From positions 496,001-560,000 of the forward strand of contig NZ_JACVCU010000001.1 in assembly GCF_014518425.1 (NCBI RefSeq): a DNA stretch of 64,000 nt, read 5' to 3'. This document shows, piece after piece, positions 41,636 through 50,792 of the stretch. Below the pieces are notes generated by a model. The model did not search any database. It had not been told where the DNA came from and saw only the letters and a program-made list of their open reading frames with translations. This DNA is from Terrabacter sp. MAHUQ-38. Lineage in GTDB: Bacteria; Actinomycetota; Actinomycetes; Actinomycetales; Dermatophilaceae. Position numbers and translations under genes: made by a program. How positions within the stretch are numbered: the first letter of the stretch is position 1; each line of letters starts with the position of its first letter.

Positions 41636-42367
41636 TCATCCCCTTGTGCCAGAGAGCAAGGCGAGGAACCGCTGCGCATCGCCCGTGCGCGGCAGGTTGT
41701 TGAACATGACGTACGGCGACGGTCGGCCCTCGACCAGGTCCCGAAGCCGAAGCAGCTCGTCATCGGTATGGACGTGCCGCGAGCCCGTGGTGCCGTGCAG
41801 CCGGTAGTAGGTCTGCTCAGGTGTCACCGTCTCGGTCTGCATGGGGTCGACGACGTGCACAAGGTTCAGCTCGGCACAGAGCTCCGTGAGCAGCTGTGTT
41901 GGCCAGTCGCCCCGGGGCTCCCACAGCAACCGCCCTGCTGGCCTCTGCACTTGCGCCATGAAGCTGCGCAGCCGCCTGATGTTCCCGGCCGTCGGGCGAA
42001 AGCTTCTCGGGCACTGCAGGAGCACGGCGGTGGCGCGCAGGACGCGGGCGCACTCGAGAGTCCGCTGCCAGCCCGCAAGGACCGGCGGGGTGGTCCGGAA
42101 CGCTCCGACCTGGCCACGTGCGGTCTCCGGCAGAGGTCGTTTCAGCCGCCGGTAGGTGGGGCTGTCGGACTCATGGGTGACGATCTGCCAGGCCTTGATC
42201 GTGAACTCGAAGCCGGCCGGCACCTGGGTCCGCCAGCGCGTCAGCACGGCGTCCGCTGGCGGTTCGTAGAACGTGTGCTGCACCTCCACGACGGGGAAGC
42301 GCCGCACATACGAGGACTGGGAGACCGTCCAACCGCACAGTCCGACGCAAACGTCCACGGGGTGCAC
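41636..42367 (-). CDS. DUF72 family protein
   Basis: 243 residues from GTG 42367, one base past the stop of the HAD gene. TIM-barrel DUF72 pattern: VCVGLCGWTVSQSSYVRRFP, VEVQHTFYEPPADAVLTRWR, FEFTIKAWQIVTHESDSPTY, LLQCPRSFRPTAGNIRRLRS, YYRLHGTTGSRHVHTDDELL and YVMFNNLPRTGDAQRFLALL. Resembles YecE-type proteins of unknown activity. Operon with the HAD hydrolase before it. Confidence 0.9.
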   Translation of the reverse strand: MHPVDVCVGLCGWTVSQSSYVRRFPVVEVQHTFYEPPADAVLTRWRTQVPAGFEFTIKAWQIVTHESDSPTYRRLKRPLPETARGQVGAFRTTPPVLAGWQRTLECARVLRATAVLLQCPRSFRPTAGNIRRLRSFMAQVQRPAGRLLWEPRGDWPTQLLTELCAELNLVHVVDPMQTETVTPEQTYYRLHGTTGSRHVHTDDELLRLRDLVEGRPSPYVMFNNLPRTGDAQRFLALLSGTRG

Positions 42368-42368
42368 C

Positions 42369-43031
42369 TCAGCGTGTGGCGCGAGCCAACGGGGTGCCGT
42401 CCAGGGCGTAACGGAAGGCAACCAGCGAGTCGAACACCTGCAGAACGCCCGCCTCCTGCAGTTCACCGACGGAGAAGCCGCCGGTGCGTACCCCTAGGGT
42501 CGGGATGTTGAGCTTGGCTGCCGCCTTGGCGTCGTAGATCGAGTCGCCCACCATGATGCCGCTCGCACCCTCGACCTTGGCCAGCGCCGCTGACACGATG
42601 TCCGGCTCTGGCTTGCTGCGCTCCACGTCATCCGAGGTCGTCCAGTCATCAGCGAGGGACTTGCCATCGATGAGGTCAAGGAAGGCCTCGACGTGCTGGC
42701 TCTTGCCGGAGCTGGCAAGAACCAGCCGGAAGCCCCGCTCCTTGACCGCGGCCAAGAGCTCATGTGCGCCCTCGAAAGGCTGAACCTCGCCGATGAGCTC
42801 GTCGAACTCTTCCGCCCACGCCTCGCGCAGCGCGTCCCCATGGGCCTCCTCGACCTCCCGACCCCCCACCGCAGAGACGAACAGGTCCCCACCCATCCCG
42901 ATGCCGCGGTGGATGCGCCACATCGGGCGGGTGATCTCAAAGCGGCGCAGGGCGCGGAACCATGCGAGGGCATGGTGATAGTTCGTGTCCACGAGTGTTC
43001 CGTCGACATCGAAGATCGCCGTGTCAGCCAT
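42369..43031 (-). CDS. HAD-superfamily hydrolase
   Basis: 220 residues from ATG 43031. Motifs in order: AIFDVDGTLVDTNYHHALAW (nucleophile Asp), LVLASSGKSQHVEAFLDLID (motif II Ser), SKPEPDIVSAALAKVEG (motif III Lys) and GIMVGDSIYDAKAAAKLNIP (motif IV GDSxxD). Cap I helical bundle between. A phosphoglycolate phosphatase/beta-phosphoglucomutase-like enzyme; substrate not predictable. Tight operon with DUF72. Confidence 0.92.
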   Translation of the reverse strand: MADTAIFDVDGTLVDTNYHHALAWFRALRRFEITRPMWRIHRGIGMGGDLFVSAVGGREVEEAHGDALREAWAEEFDELIGEVQPFEGAHELLAAVKERGFRLVLASSGKSQHVEAFLDLIDGKSLADDWTTSDDVERSKPEPDIVSAALAKVEGASGIMVGDSIYDAKAAAKLNIPTLGVRTGGFSVGELQEAGVLQVFDSLVAFRYALDGTPLARATR

Positions 43032-43229
43032 GCCGGCTGCATACCCGAACGGGGACGCTGCCACCCGTCCTCGTTGGCCATCCTCCAGCCCAGTTCCGCT
43101 CGGTCTGGTCGTCGACCTCGGGGACCAAACCGGTTGGGTGACCGCGGGTCGGACCGCGCGATGGATTCGCGTGCCTGTGCCACAACGATTCTGGTGCACG
43201 TGACATCCGTCGGCCGGAGGTTCCCGCAC

Positions 43230-43661
43230 TCAGCCCCTCTGATCGAGGGTCATGCCGTGCCGGATGGCTGCCTGGAGTGCATCGACGTTGACGACTGAGA
43301 GGCGTTTGAACCTGATGCAGTAGCCCGTGATGCTGGCCCTACCGATGGAGGCCCCGAAAGTACGCGACAGATAGGTCTTGTCATCGAGGCCGAGCACATA
43401 GACCGAGATGCCCGTCGTGTTGGCGCTCAGGCCGATGCGAAAGAACTCTCGCGACGAGCCATCCGCATAGGTGATGGTGTAGGCGCCGTAGCCAATGTTG
43501 GGGTTGGCCACGACCTTGCCGGCCTCGTTGGTGCCGTCGTTGAACCACAGCCTGCAGTCGGGGAACTCCGCGAGCATGTGGGCGTGCAGCTGTCGGAGGT
43601 CGGTCTGCTTGCCCTCGGATTGACTACGGAGGTAAGCCTCGACCTGTTCCGGGATGTGCAT
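43230..43661 (-). CDS. DUF1801-domain protein
   Basis: 143 residues from ATG 43661 (TTG 43688 also open). YdhG/DUF1801 pattern: LRQLHAHMLAEFPDCRLWFN, NPNIGYGAYTITYADGSSRE, FFRIGLSANTTGISVYVLGL, IGRASITGYCIRFKRLSVVN and a final VDALQAAIRHG. Related proteins bind iron or serve as chaperones in bacteria, but the role is unproven. 198 bp from the HAD gene in the same direction. Confidence 0.8.
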   Translation of the reverse strand: MHIPEQVEAYLRSQSEGKQTDLRQLHAHMLAEFPDCRLWFNDGTNEAGKVVANPNIGYGAYTITYADGSSREFFRIGLSANTTGISVYVLGLDDKTYLSRTFGASIGRASITGYCIRFKRLSVVNVDALQAAIRHGMTLDQRG

Positions 43662-44492
43662 GTCGTACCAGATGCTAGCAACGCGCAAGGTCGGCGAACC
43701 TAGAGAACTCTTGCGGAAATCACGCGGGTTCCTGCCCGTTCATCTTGCAGTCCGCGCGGCACAGTTGTCGTCATGGGGGAGGACCGGCCGATCCGTGGGG
43801 GATGGCCGGAAGCAGTAACCGGTCGGGGGACCGGGTGGGGGAGTTGACGGGGTGGGTCCTGCCGGGGGAGTCGGCGGGACCCACCCCGATCCCGTTGCAG
43901 GGTGGTCGCGCAGAGTGGGTGGTGGGCACCCGCGCCTGTCCGAAAGGCTTGTCATCGAAGGGCGGCCCTGATCCACAACTGCCGCGTCCGCGCGGCGACC
44001 CAGGTGCGTCTATCCGCTGCGACTCTCCTTGGGTGACGCAGTGACATTCGTTTCCAGCAAGGCGCCGCGCTCACGTGGTGCTCGAGCCAGGCGGCCCGAC
44101 GAGGGTCACGACGGCCGCGCCCTGGGCCGGGTGCCGCCGGTCCACCGGTGCGCATGAACGTCGTGCTCGACCGCCGAACCCGCCGCCGGTGGGAAGAGCT
44201 CCGGTAGCGGCGCTCCAGAGGGGCGCGACAGAGTCCTTGCGCGCCTTGCGCTCCGGACGGACCGAGGCGTCGAAGCGGTTACTGCCACTGAACGCAGATC
44301 CGTTCGCGCATCCCGGCGACGGTCGTGGGCTCCCAGCGGCGCCAGCCGATGGTGCTCATCCTCTTCTTCGTCTTCATGCCTCGAGAGCTCACTCATCGCA
44401 CGACGGCTTCGACGACGGCCTTCCGATCCCCCGGCCTGTGCGTTCCAGAGGCCATGCTCGGCAGAGTGTGCCCCCAACAGTCGACACCGACG
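43662..44492. other. Longest gap in the array, no confident gene
   Basis: About 830 bp with G-run-rich DNA at 43780-43900 (many GGGGG words) and the repeat block at 43981-44023. ORFs here are Pro/Arg-rich and not protein-like. Confidence 0.45.
43981..44023 (+). repeat. Array repeat, copy 25, with long conserved flank
   Basis: Matches the 38394-38436 block apart from a few differences. Core GCGTC-TATC-CGCTGC at 44006-44020 (one mismatch). It is the rightmost copy seen. Confidence 0.7.
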
Positions 44493-44960
44493 TCACGGCG
44501 TTGTGATGCGGGTGAAGAAGTCGGACTTCAGGCTGTCGTACTGCGGCGTTCCGAAGGCGCGCAGCTTCAGCTCGTTGTACTCGCCAAGAAGTTCCGGCTC
44601 GGACCTCAGTCGTTCCCACGCGACACAGAATCGGCGGTCGTGCTCACTGCCGGTGGGGGTCACGGCCAGTTCGATGGTCCGATCGCCGGTGACCGCAAAC
44701 ACGGCGAGCGTGTCTGCCCACGCGTCGAGGTTTGTTCGCGAGAGAGCCTCGTCCAGCCGAGCGAGGACCGCGACGAAGTTGTCGGGTTCGACGCGGAGGT
44801 GGAGATCGATGTCGCCCTTGGTGAGCGCCTCCGGAGTGCTCGACCCGCCAGTCAACTGGAGCGTTCCCGAGATGTTGAGCCGATCCAACAGGGCGCTCAC
44901 CTCGCGGTGGACCGCCCTGGCGTCACCAGCCAGCTCGCCGGAGAGCACCAGGTGCCTCAT
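44493..44960 (-). CDS. Nucleotidyltransferase/GrpB-like protein
   Basis: 155 residues from ATG 44960. LQLTGGSSTPEALTKGDIDL then HLRVEPDNFVAVLARLDEAL: the GGSSxPxAxxKGDIDL motif of the GrpB/UPF0157 nucleotidyltransferase group, with metal-binding Asp pair DID. The C-terminus EHDRRFCVAWERLRSEPELL is the usual R...L partner region. The substrate is unknown. The frame reaches 45071, but the extra residues are not conserved-looking. Confidence 0.85.
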   Translation of the reverse strand: MRHLVLSGELAGDARAVHREVSALLDRLNISGTLQLTGGSSTPEALTKGDIDLHLRVEPDNFVAVLARLDEALSRTNLDAWADTLAVFAVTGDRTIELAVTPTGSEHDRRFCVAWERLRSEPELLGEYNELKLRAFGTPQYDSLKSDFFTRITTP

Positions 44961-45188
44961 GCCACCAACCCAAGCACAAGTGTTCGTGACAGTGCCGCTG
45001 ACCAACAGGGCCGCGAGACGACCGGGCTCACCGTTGCCTGCGGCTTGGGCTCGTGGCCCGACTTCGCGCACACGCGGTCCCCCGGGGGATCACCACCGCA
45101 TTCGGGTGCGCCGTCGCGCTCACTGATGCCCTGATCCATCGACAGGACCTCCGCTGCGCCTTTGCTCCGGCGAACTCGACCTGGCGCG

Positions 45189-45731
45189 TCACGACCTGCG
45201 CTTGAAGCTGGACGGCGGGTCGAGCAGTCCGGCGACACCGCGCTGCTGCTCACCCAGGTAGGCGTCGAGCACGAGGAGTCCGGCCGTGGCCATCGGTGTG
45301 GCCCACTGCAGCCAGCCCATCCGCCGGGTGAGCGTCCGCGCCTTGTCCCGCGCCGCCAGGTCCGTCTCCGCGCGCTCGAGCGCCTCGCCGAGCTCGGCCC
45401 CGGAGCGGTACGCCTCGGCGCTGACCATGACCGCTGTCCCGGTCAGCGCCGTCTTCAGGATCACGGCGGCTGCGGTCGGGCGGTGCCCGACGACTCGACG
45501 ACGGTTGTCCGCGAGGATGGCGATGCCGCTCAGCAGGTGAAGTCCGATGGCCCCGCCCTGCACCGGCCCCCAACGCCGCCATCCTTCGTCGGCGATCTGG
45601 GCGCGTTCTCGCGCATCATCACCCTTCCGAGAGGCGGGGTTGAGTGCCACCGCACCGGCCAGGGAGCCGCCGAACCAGGCCGCGTTGGTGAGCACGTGCG
45701 TGGCACGAACGATGGTGCTGTATGCCGTCAT
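45189..45731 (-). CDS. Integral membrane protein of unknown function
   Basis: 180 residues from ATG 45731. Hydrophobic segments: TIVRATHVLTNAAWFGGSLA, VQGGAIGLHLLSGIAILA, AAAVILKTALTGTAVMVSAE and WATPMATAGLLVLDAYLGEQ, i.e. about four helices, with an Arg/Glu-rich loop RAETDLAARDKARTLTRR. It resembles short actinobacterial membrane proteins. It carries the first CGGCATAC-type octamer (45720), suggesting it belongs to the native chromosome. Confidence 0.75.
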   Translation of the reverse strand: MTAYSTIVRATHVLTNAAWFGGSLAGAVALNPASRKGDDARERAQIADEGWRRWGPVQGGAIGLHLLSGIAILADNRRRVVGHRPTAAAVILKTALTGTAVMVSAEAYRSGAELGEALERAETDLAARDKARTLTRRMGWLQWATPMATAGLLVLDAYLGEQQRGVAGLLDPPSSFKRRS

Positions 45732-45956
45732 GCGGAGTCCCTGGTGCGTGTGGCGCCGGTGTGGGCGGCGCGTTGTCCGGTGAGGACTTCGCCGTACCCG
45801 CTTCGGGCCGCGTCACACCCGTTGAGCCGCCCCGTCCCGCGACGTGAGTCCGGTCCACCGCATCGGTCTCGGCCGGACGCAATGCGCAAACTGTTACCGG
45901 CGAAACGTAGGCTCGAGGGGCCAACTGGCTCCTGACCAGCATGCCGAGGAGGCACC

Positions 45957-46763
45957 GTGTCTCAGACTTCATCCCGGATCCGGACGATCCTGCCGACTTC
46001 GAGTCGCACCGCCTTGGGCGCGACCGTCGCCGGCGGTCTGCTGACCGCTCTCGCATCGGCTCCCGAGCGGTTGAGCCGGCTCCTGCGGGACCGCTATCCC
46101 ATGGTCGCCGTCACCGGGATGACCGGGGTCGGCAAGAGCCAGCTCGTGGACCGGCTGACGCGCCGCGCGTCCGACGACGCCGTGGCCGAGGTGGGCTCGG
46201 CGGTGATGGAACGGCGGACCCGCCGTTCCGCCAACCTGCACGGCTTCCGCTTCCTCGTGGTGCCGGGCGACAACGCAGCCACCCGGCTCGGTGCCCTCGA
46301 CGAGGTGTTCCACGACGAGCCGGTCGACGGGGTGATCCATGTCGTCGCCAACGGCTACGCCACACCGCGGCGCGCCGCAGGCACGACCGGCGCGGCCACC
46401 GCGACCCGTGAGGAGCAGCTCGCCGCGGAGCTCGAGGACTGGGCGATCACGTCACACCGCATCGCCTCGATGGCCGTGCGCCGTCACAAGCCGATCTGGC
46501 TCATCATCGCCGTGACGAAGGTCGACCTCTACCCCGATGACGTGGACGAGGTCGTGCGCTACTACTCGCCGGGCAGCGGCTCGCCGTTCGCCGCCAGGGT
46601 CGACGCGCTGCGAGCCCTGGCCGGCGGCGCGAAGCTCTCGATCGACGTGCTCCCGGTCTCCAGCCAGGGCGGCGACCGCAAGTCGGCGATCTCGGACAAG
46701 CGCGCCGGGGCCATGGTCGATGCCCTCGCCGACCGGTTGGGCCAGCTCAGCGGTCACGCCTGA
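45957..46763 (+). CDS. P-loop GTPase domain protein
   Basis: 268 residues from GTG 45957 (GAGGAGG upstream). Walker A VAVTGMTGVGKSQLVDRLTR, G3-like VVPGDN in place of DxxG and the base-specific VTKVD (TKVD). This is an atypical small GTPase because the switch II DxxG is replaced. The role is unknown. Spacing to the next gene is 15 bp, so they may be co-transcribed. Confidence 0.85.
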   Translation: MSQTSSRIRTILPTSSRTALGATVAGGLLTALASAPERLSRLLRDRYPMVAVTGMTGVGKSQLVDRLTRRASDDAVAEVGSAVMERRTRRSANLHGFRFLVVPGDNAATRLGALDEVFHDEPVDGVIHVVANGYATPRRAAGTTGAATATREEQLAAELEDWAITSHRIASMAVRRHKPIWLIIAVTKVDLYPDDVDEVVRYYSPGSGSPFAARVDALRALAGGAKLSIDVLPVSSQGGDRKSAISDKRAGAMVDALADRLGQLSGHA

Positions 46764-46778
46764 GCCAGGCCCCGGGAG

Positions 46779-47732
46779 ATGCCGACACGCTCGGGTGACT
46801 TCCAGCTGATGATGGACGAGCTGCGCGCCGTCACCGGGTATGCCGTGTCCTGCGCCGAGCCCGCACTCATCCTTTTCGAGAGGGCCCAGCCCGACGACCC
46901 GCGGCCCGCGGCCGCGCTCGAGGCCGCGCGGGTCTTCGCCGAGGGCGCTTCCCGCTCACGGCTCCAACGAACAGCCGCCGCCGACGCCCACCGCGCCGCC
47001 AAAGAGGCGTCGACCGAGCCCGCCCGGCACGCAGCCACCGCGGCAGGAGATGCAGCCGCGGCGGCATACCTCCATCCGTTGGCGAAGGCGACGCAGGTGC
47101 GCCACATCCTCGGGGCGGCGGCCCGTGCCGCCCGGGCGGCCGAGCTCGCCCGCGGTGACGACCCCGTCGTCGCGGAGTACGTGATCACCGCCGCCTCCAA
47201 ACGCGCGACCCCGATCGTCCTGGACGTGCTCCGTCGGTACCCGCGAGCGCCGCAGGGGAGCAGCCGGGTCGCGGAGCTCATGGCGCGGCTCGACAGCCTG
47301 CTCCGGGACCCGCCTCCGACGGCCCGCGTCGTCGACGACCCTGGGCCGTTCTTCCACGGGACGAGGGCCGACGTGGCCGTCGGCGAGCTGCTCACCCCGG
47401 GGTGGCGCTCCAACTACGGCTCGGGCCGGCAGTCCAAGCACATCTACCTCACGGCCACCCGCGAAGGAGCGCCGCTGGCCGCCGAGCTCGCCCGGGGTGA
47501 CGGGCCGCCGCGCGTCTACCGGGTCGAGCCGATCGGGACGATCGAGGACGACCCCAACGTCACCGACAAGCGCTTCCCCGGCAACCCGACCCGCTCCTAC
47601 CGCACGACGGAGCCGCTGCGGGTCGTCGAGGAGGTCGTGGGCTGGGAGCCTCCCCCGCGGGAGATGGTCCAGCACATCCGCGAGCGCATGGGCGAGCTGG
47701 CCGAGCTCGGGATCGAGGCCATGGACGACTAG
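46779..47732 (+). CDS. arr: Rifampin ADP-ribosyltransferase with Imm-5-like N-domain
   Basis: 317 residues from ATG 46779. The C-terminal part (about 185-290) is the Arr fold: GPFFHGTRADVAVGELLTPG, SKHIYLTATREGAPLAAELA and PRVYRVEPIGTIEDDPNVTD, with the NAD-binding H and Y and a catalytic-region Asp. Arr modifies rifampin at the 23-OH and inactivates it. The N-terminal 180 residues are Ala-rich helices as in the putative-immunity (Imm-5-like) domain, an architecture known in other actinobacteria. Confidence 0.88.
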   Translation: MPTRSGDFQLMMDELRAVTGYAVSCAEPALILFERAQPDDPRPAAALEAARVFAEGASRSRLQRTAAADAHRAAKEASTEPARHAATAAGDAAAAAYLHPLAKATQVRHILGAAARAARAAELARGDDPVVAEYVITAASKRATPIVLDVLRRYPRAPQGSSRVAELMARLDSLLRDPPPTARVVDDPGPFFHGTRADVAVGELLTPGWRSNYGSGRQSKHIYLTATREGAPLAAELARGDGPPRVYRVEPIGTIEDDPNVTDKRFPGNPTRSYRTTEPLRVVEEVVGWEPPPREMVQHIRERMGELAELGIEAMDD

Positions 47733-47807
47733 GACCGATCGAGGAGCGGACGATGACGGACCACACGGCGGGTCGCGAACCGAGCGCTCACGTTGCAGGG
47801 TGACCTT

Positions 47808-48635
47808 GTGAGCGCCGAACCCTCGACCGACAAGGCCGCCGCCCTCCTCGCGCTGCACGCGGGTCCCGGCTTCGTGCTGCCCAACGCCTGGGACGCGGGA
47901 TCCGCGCGCATCCTCGAGCAGGTCGGCTTCACGGCCATCGCCACGACCAGCGCCGGCATCGCGTGGTCGTGCGCCGTCCCCGACGGAGGGGTCATTGACC
48001 GCGACCAGATGCTCGAGTGCATCCGTCGCATCGTGGTTGCCGTGGACGTGCCGGTCACCGTCGACCTCGAGTCCGGCTACGGCGACACCGCGGAGGAGGT
48101 CGGCCGCACCGTCGCACTGGCCGCCGACCTGGGCGCGGTGGGCGCCAACATCGAGGACGCCCGCACCGGTGGGCTGTTCGACATCGACGAGGCCGCCGAC
48201 CGCATCCGCGCGGCCCGGGCCGCGGCGCCGAGCGGCACCTTCGTGCTGAATGCCCGCACCGACACCTATTTCGCGGGAGCCGGAGCCGGCGTCAGCGGGG
48301 ACGTCTTCGCCGAGACTGTCGAGCGGACGAGCCGTTACCTCGACGCCGGTGCTGACTGCGTGTTCGTGCCCGGCGTCGTCGACGAGGACACGATCCGGAC
48401 CCTCGCCGCCGCCATCCCCGGCCCGCTCAACGTGGTGGCCGGGCTGGCCAACACCATCGACGCGCGAACCCTGTTCTCCCTCGGCGTCAAGCGAGTCAGC
48501 CTGGGCGGCAGCCTGGCCCGTGCAGCACTCAGCCTGCTGGAGCGCGCCGGCCGGGAGCTGCTCGACACCGGAACCCTCGGCTTCCTCGACGGCGCGATCG
48601 GCTACGCGGACCTGCAGGCGCGTTTCAGCGACTAG
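47808..48635 (+). CDS. Isocitrate lyase/PEP mutase-family protein
   Basis: 275 residues from GTG 47808. TIM-barrel motifs: GFVLPNAWDAGSARILEQVG, IATTSAGIAWSCAVPDGGVI, PVTVDLESGYGDTAEEVGRT (metal Asp/Glu), GANIEDARTGGLFDIDEAAD and FVLNARTDTYFAGAGAG. Short form of the PEP mutase/oxaloacetate-hydrolase-like group. Substrate not certain. The frame begins at 47793, but GTG 47808 fits the family start. Confidence 0.9.
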   Translation: MSAEPSTDKAAALLALHAGPGFVLPNAWDAGSARILEQVGFTAIATTSAGIAWSCAVPDGGVIDRDQMLECIRRIVVAVDVPVTVDLESGYGDTAEEVGRTVALAADLGAVGANIEDARTGGLFDIDEAADRIRAARAAAPSGTFVLNARTDTYFAGAGAGVSGDVFAETVERTSRYLDAGADCVFVPGVVDEDTIRTLAAAIPGPLNVVAGLANTIDARTLFSLGVKRVSLGGSLARAALSLLERAGRELLDTGTLGFLDGAIGYADLQARFSD

Positions 48636-48698
48636 CCATCCTTCGCCCCACCGGCACGGGGCCGTATGCCGGGTGCCGAGCCTGCAGTGACCCGGCCG

Positions 48699-49040
48699 TC
48701 AGCTCCGCAGTACCTTCTCCATCGCCTTGCCCTTTGCGAGCTCGTCCACGAGCTTGTCGAGGTAGCGGATCTTCTGCATCAGCGGGTCCTCGACGTCCTC
48801 CACCAGCACGCCGCAGACGGTGCCCTTGATCGCCGAGACGTTCGGGTTGAGGTGGGCCTGGTCGAAGAAGTCCTCGAACGTCGTCCCGGCCGCGAGGTGG
48901 TCGCCGAGCGCCTTCTCGTCGAAGCCGGTCAGCCACTCGATCACCTCGTCGAGCTCTGCCTTGGTGCGACCCTTGCGCTCGACCTTGTTGACGTAGAGCG
49001 GGTAGACCGACGCGACGGACGTGGTGAAGATCCGGTGCAT
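48699..49040 (-). CDS. DUF2200 family protein
   Basis: 113 residues from ATG 49040: [60 protein letters not shown] and [21 protein letters not shown] complete match in style and length to DUF2200 (helical, N-terminal TxSVAxVYP). Function unknown. Divergent from the VOC gene. Confidence 0.88.
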   Translation of the reverse strand: MHRIFTTSVASVYPLYVNKVERKGRTKAELDEVIEWLTGFDEKALGDHLAAGTTFEDFFDQAHLNPNVSAIKGTVCGVLVEDVEDPLMQKIRYLDKLVDELAKGKAMEKVLRS

Positions 49041-49136
49041 CCTTCGAGGGTAGCGACGAGTGCCGACCGTCAGGCGGCAAAGATGCCCACGGCATACGGA
49101 CGCGGATCGTCCGGGAGGCGCCATAGCGTCACAGCC

Positions 49137-49493
49137 ATGGCTATCGCTAGTTACCCCAGCTTCGTCATCGACTGCCCGGACGCCGCCGCCCTCGCGACGT
49201 TCTACGGCACCCTCCTCGACTGGACGGTGAAGACGTCCGACGACTGGGGTGAGATCCGGGCCGACAACGGCAACTGCATCTGCTTCCAGCAGGTCGAGAG
49301 CTACACGCCGCCCCAGTGGCCCGGCCAGGACGTGCCCCAGCAGATGCACGTCGACGTCATGGTCGAGGACCTCGACGCCGCCGAGCAGGCCGTCGTGGCG
49401 CTCGGCGCGACGAAGGCCGAGCACCAGCCGGGCACGTCGTTCCGCGTCTTCCTCGACCCGGCCGGCCACCCGTTCTGCCTCTGCGTCGACTGA
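49137..49493 (+). CDS. VOC family protein
   Basis: 118 residues from ATG 49137. [71 protein letters not shown] and [14 protein letters not shown]: both vicinal-oxygen-chelate modules are present. The metal ligands are partly changed (Ser/Ile at the first position), so it may be a ligand-binding rather than catalytic member. Confidence 0.88.
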   Translation: MAIASYPSFVIDCPDAAALATFYGTLLDWTVKTSDDWGEIRADNGNCICFQQVESYTPPQWPGQDVPQQMHVDVMVEDLDAAEQAVVALGATKAEHQPGTSFRVFLDPAGHPFCLCVD

Positions 49494-49540
49494 CGACCGG
49501 CCGGTCGACCGGCCGGTCGCCCGGCCGCCCGGCCGCCCTC
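49494..49540. terminator. Palindromic terminator between convergent genes
   Basis: Two GACCGGCCGGTC palindromes followed by three CCCGGCCGC-like words, filling the short space between the VOC stop and the xylA stop. Hairpins could stop both transcripts. Confidence 0.6.
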
Positions 49541-49546
49541 GACGCC

Positions 49547-50725
49547 TCAGCCGATGAGGTGCTCCAGGGCGAGCTGGTTGAGGCGCACGAAGCCGTAGTC
49601 GCGCTCGGCCGCCTTCTCGGGGTCGAAGCCGTCGTCCATGGCGAGGAAGTCCTCCAGCGACTCCCCGGCAGCCAAGGTGGGCTCCGCGAGGTCGAGCACA
49701 CCGGCATACGCCCAGGCCTCTGCCGTGCGCGGGTCGGCACGGAAGGCCGCGGCCTTGTCGGCGAGCATGAGGTAGGTCGCCATGCAGGCACGGGCCGACT
49801 CCCAGACACCGTCCATGTGCTCGGTGCGGGACGGCTTGTAGTCGAAGTGCTTCGGGCCGGTGTAGCGCGGGCCGTCGGGCGTGCCGGGGAAGCCGTTCTC
49901 GAGCAGGTCGACGGTGAAGAACGCCGACACGAGGTCGCCGTGGCCGAAGACGAGGTCCTGGTCGTACTTGATGCCACGCTGGCCGTTGAGGTCGATATGG
50001 AAGAGCTTGTCGCTCCACAGCGCCTGCGCGAGGGCGTGCGTGTAGTTGAGCCCGGCCATCTGCTCGTGACCCGTCTCGGGGTTGAGGCCGACGATGTCGC
50101 CGTGGTCGAGCTCGGCGATGAGTGCCAGCGCGTGGCCGACCGTGGGCAGGAAGATGTCGCCCCGGGGCTCGTTGGGCTTGGGTTCCAAGCCGATTCGCAG
50201 GTCGTAGCCCTGGGACTTGATGTAGCCGGCGACCGTGTCGAGGCCCTCCTTGTAGCGGTCGAAAGCCGCGTGCAGGTCCTTCGACCCGTCGTACTCGCTG
50301 CCCTCGCGCCCACCCCACATGACGAACGTGCTGGCGCCCATCTCGGCGGCGAGGTCGACCGCGCGCAGCACCTTGCGGAGTCCGAACCGGCGCACGCCGC
50401 GGTCGTTGGCGGTCAGGCCGCCGTCCTTGAAGACCGGGTGGCTGAAGGTGTTCGTCGTGACCATCTCGATCGTGAGGCCGGCCCGGTCGGTGGCCTCCTT
50501 GAGACGGCCGCAGAGCTTCGCCTTCGTCGCGTCGTCGGCGTCGAAGGGGAAGACGTCGTTGTCGTGGAACGAGATGCCCCACGCGCCGAGCTCGACCAAC
50601 CGGTCGGAGTACTCCCACGGGTCGAGGGCGGGGCGGCTCGGGCCGCCGAAGGGGTCGGTGCCGGTCCAGCCGACGGTCCAGAGGCCGAAGGAGAAGCGGT
50701 CGTCGGGGGTTGGCTGGCGCGTCAT
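49547..50725 (-). CDS. xylA: Xylose isomerase
   Basis: 392 residues from ATG 50725. Converts D-xylose to D-xylulose. TIM-barrel motifs: [35 protein letters not shown] (catalytic His), [37 protein letters not shown] (metal Glu/Lys), [19 protein letters not shown] and [20 protein letters not shown]. Class I actinobacterial form. Divergent from a ROK-family gene that likely regulates it. Confidence 0.97.
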   Translation of the reverse strand: MTRQPTPDDRFSFGLWTVGWTGTDPFGGPSRPALDPWEYSDRLVELGAWGISFHDNDVFPFDADDATKAKLCGRLKEATDRAGLTIEMVTTNTFSHPVFKDGGLTANDRGVRRFGLRKVLRAVDLAAEMGASTFVMWGGREGSEYDGSKDLHAAFDRYKEGLDTVAGYIKSQGYDLRIGLEPKPNEPRGDIFLPTVGHALALIAELDHGDIVGLNPETGHEQMAGLNYTHALAQALWSDKLFHIDLNGQRGIKYDQDLVFGHGDLVSAFFTVDLLENGFPGTPDGPRYTGPKHFDYKPSRTEHMDGVWESARACMATYLMLADKAAAFRADPRTAEAWAYAGVLDLAEPTLAAGESLEDFLAMDDGFDPEKAAERDYGFVRLNQLALEHLIG

Positions 50726-50740
50726 GGTGGCTCCTCGTCG

Positions 50741-50764
50741 AGTACTTTGTTTTGCCGTGCAACT
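50741..50764. promoter_or_regulatory. Possible ROK-protein operator
   Basis: A/T-rich element AGTACTTTGTTTTGCC through GTGCAACT with imperfect symmetry (AGT ... ACT), in the 67-bp space between xylA and the ROK gene, where XylR-type proteins usually bind. Confidence 0.45.
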
Positions 50765-50792
50765 TATAGCCGTGACCGGCTAGGGTCAAGGC

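Noticed and set aside
1271-44023. Reading the repeats as canonical integron attC sites
   Set aside because: The flanks lack the RYYYAAC and GTTRRRY boxes; the left side of the core (GTC-N4) varies freely. The recombinase also showed no clear IntI-specific helix. Integron-like is used only as a comparison of layout.
44075-44506. Plus-strand ORF in the 43.7-44.5 kb gap
   Set aside because: Low-complexity Arg/Pro/Ser product; not protein-like in any frame examined.
45186-45200. A repeat-like word GCGTC-ACGA-CCTGCG near the right end of the array
   Set aside because: The right arm does not match and it overlaps the end of the membrane-protein gene; it may be chance.
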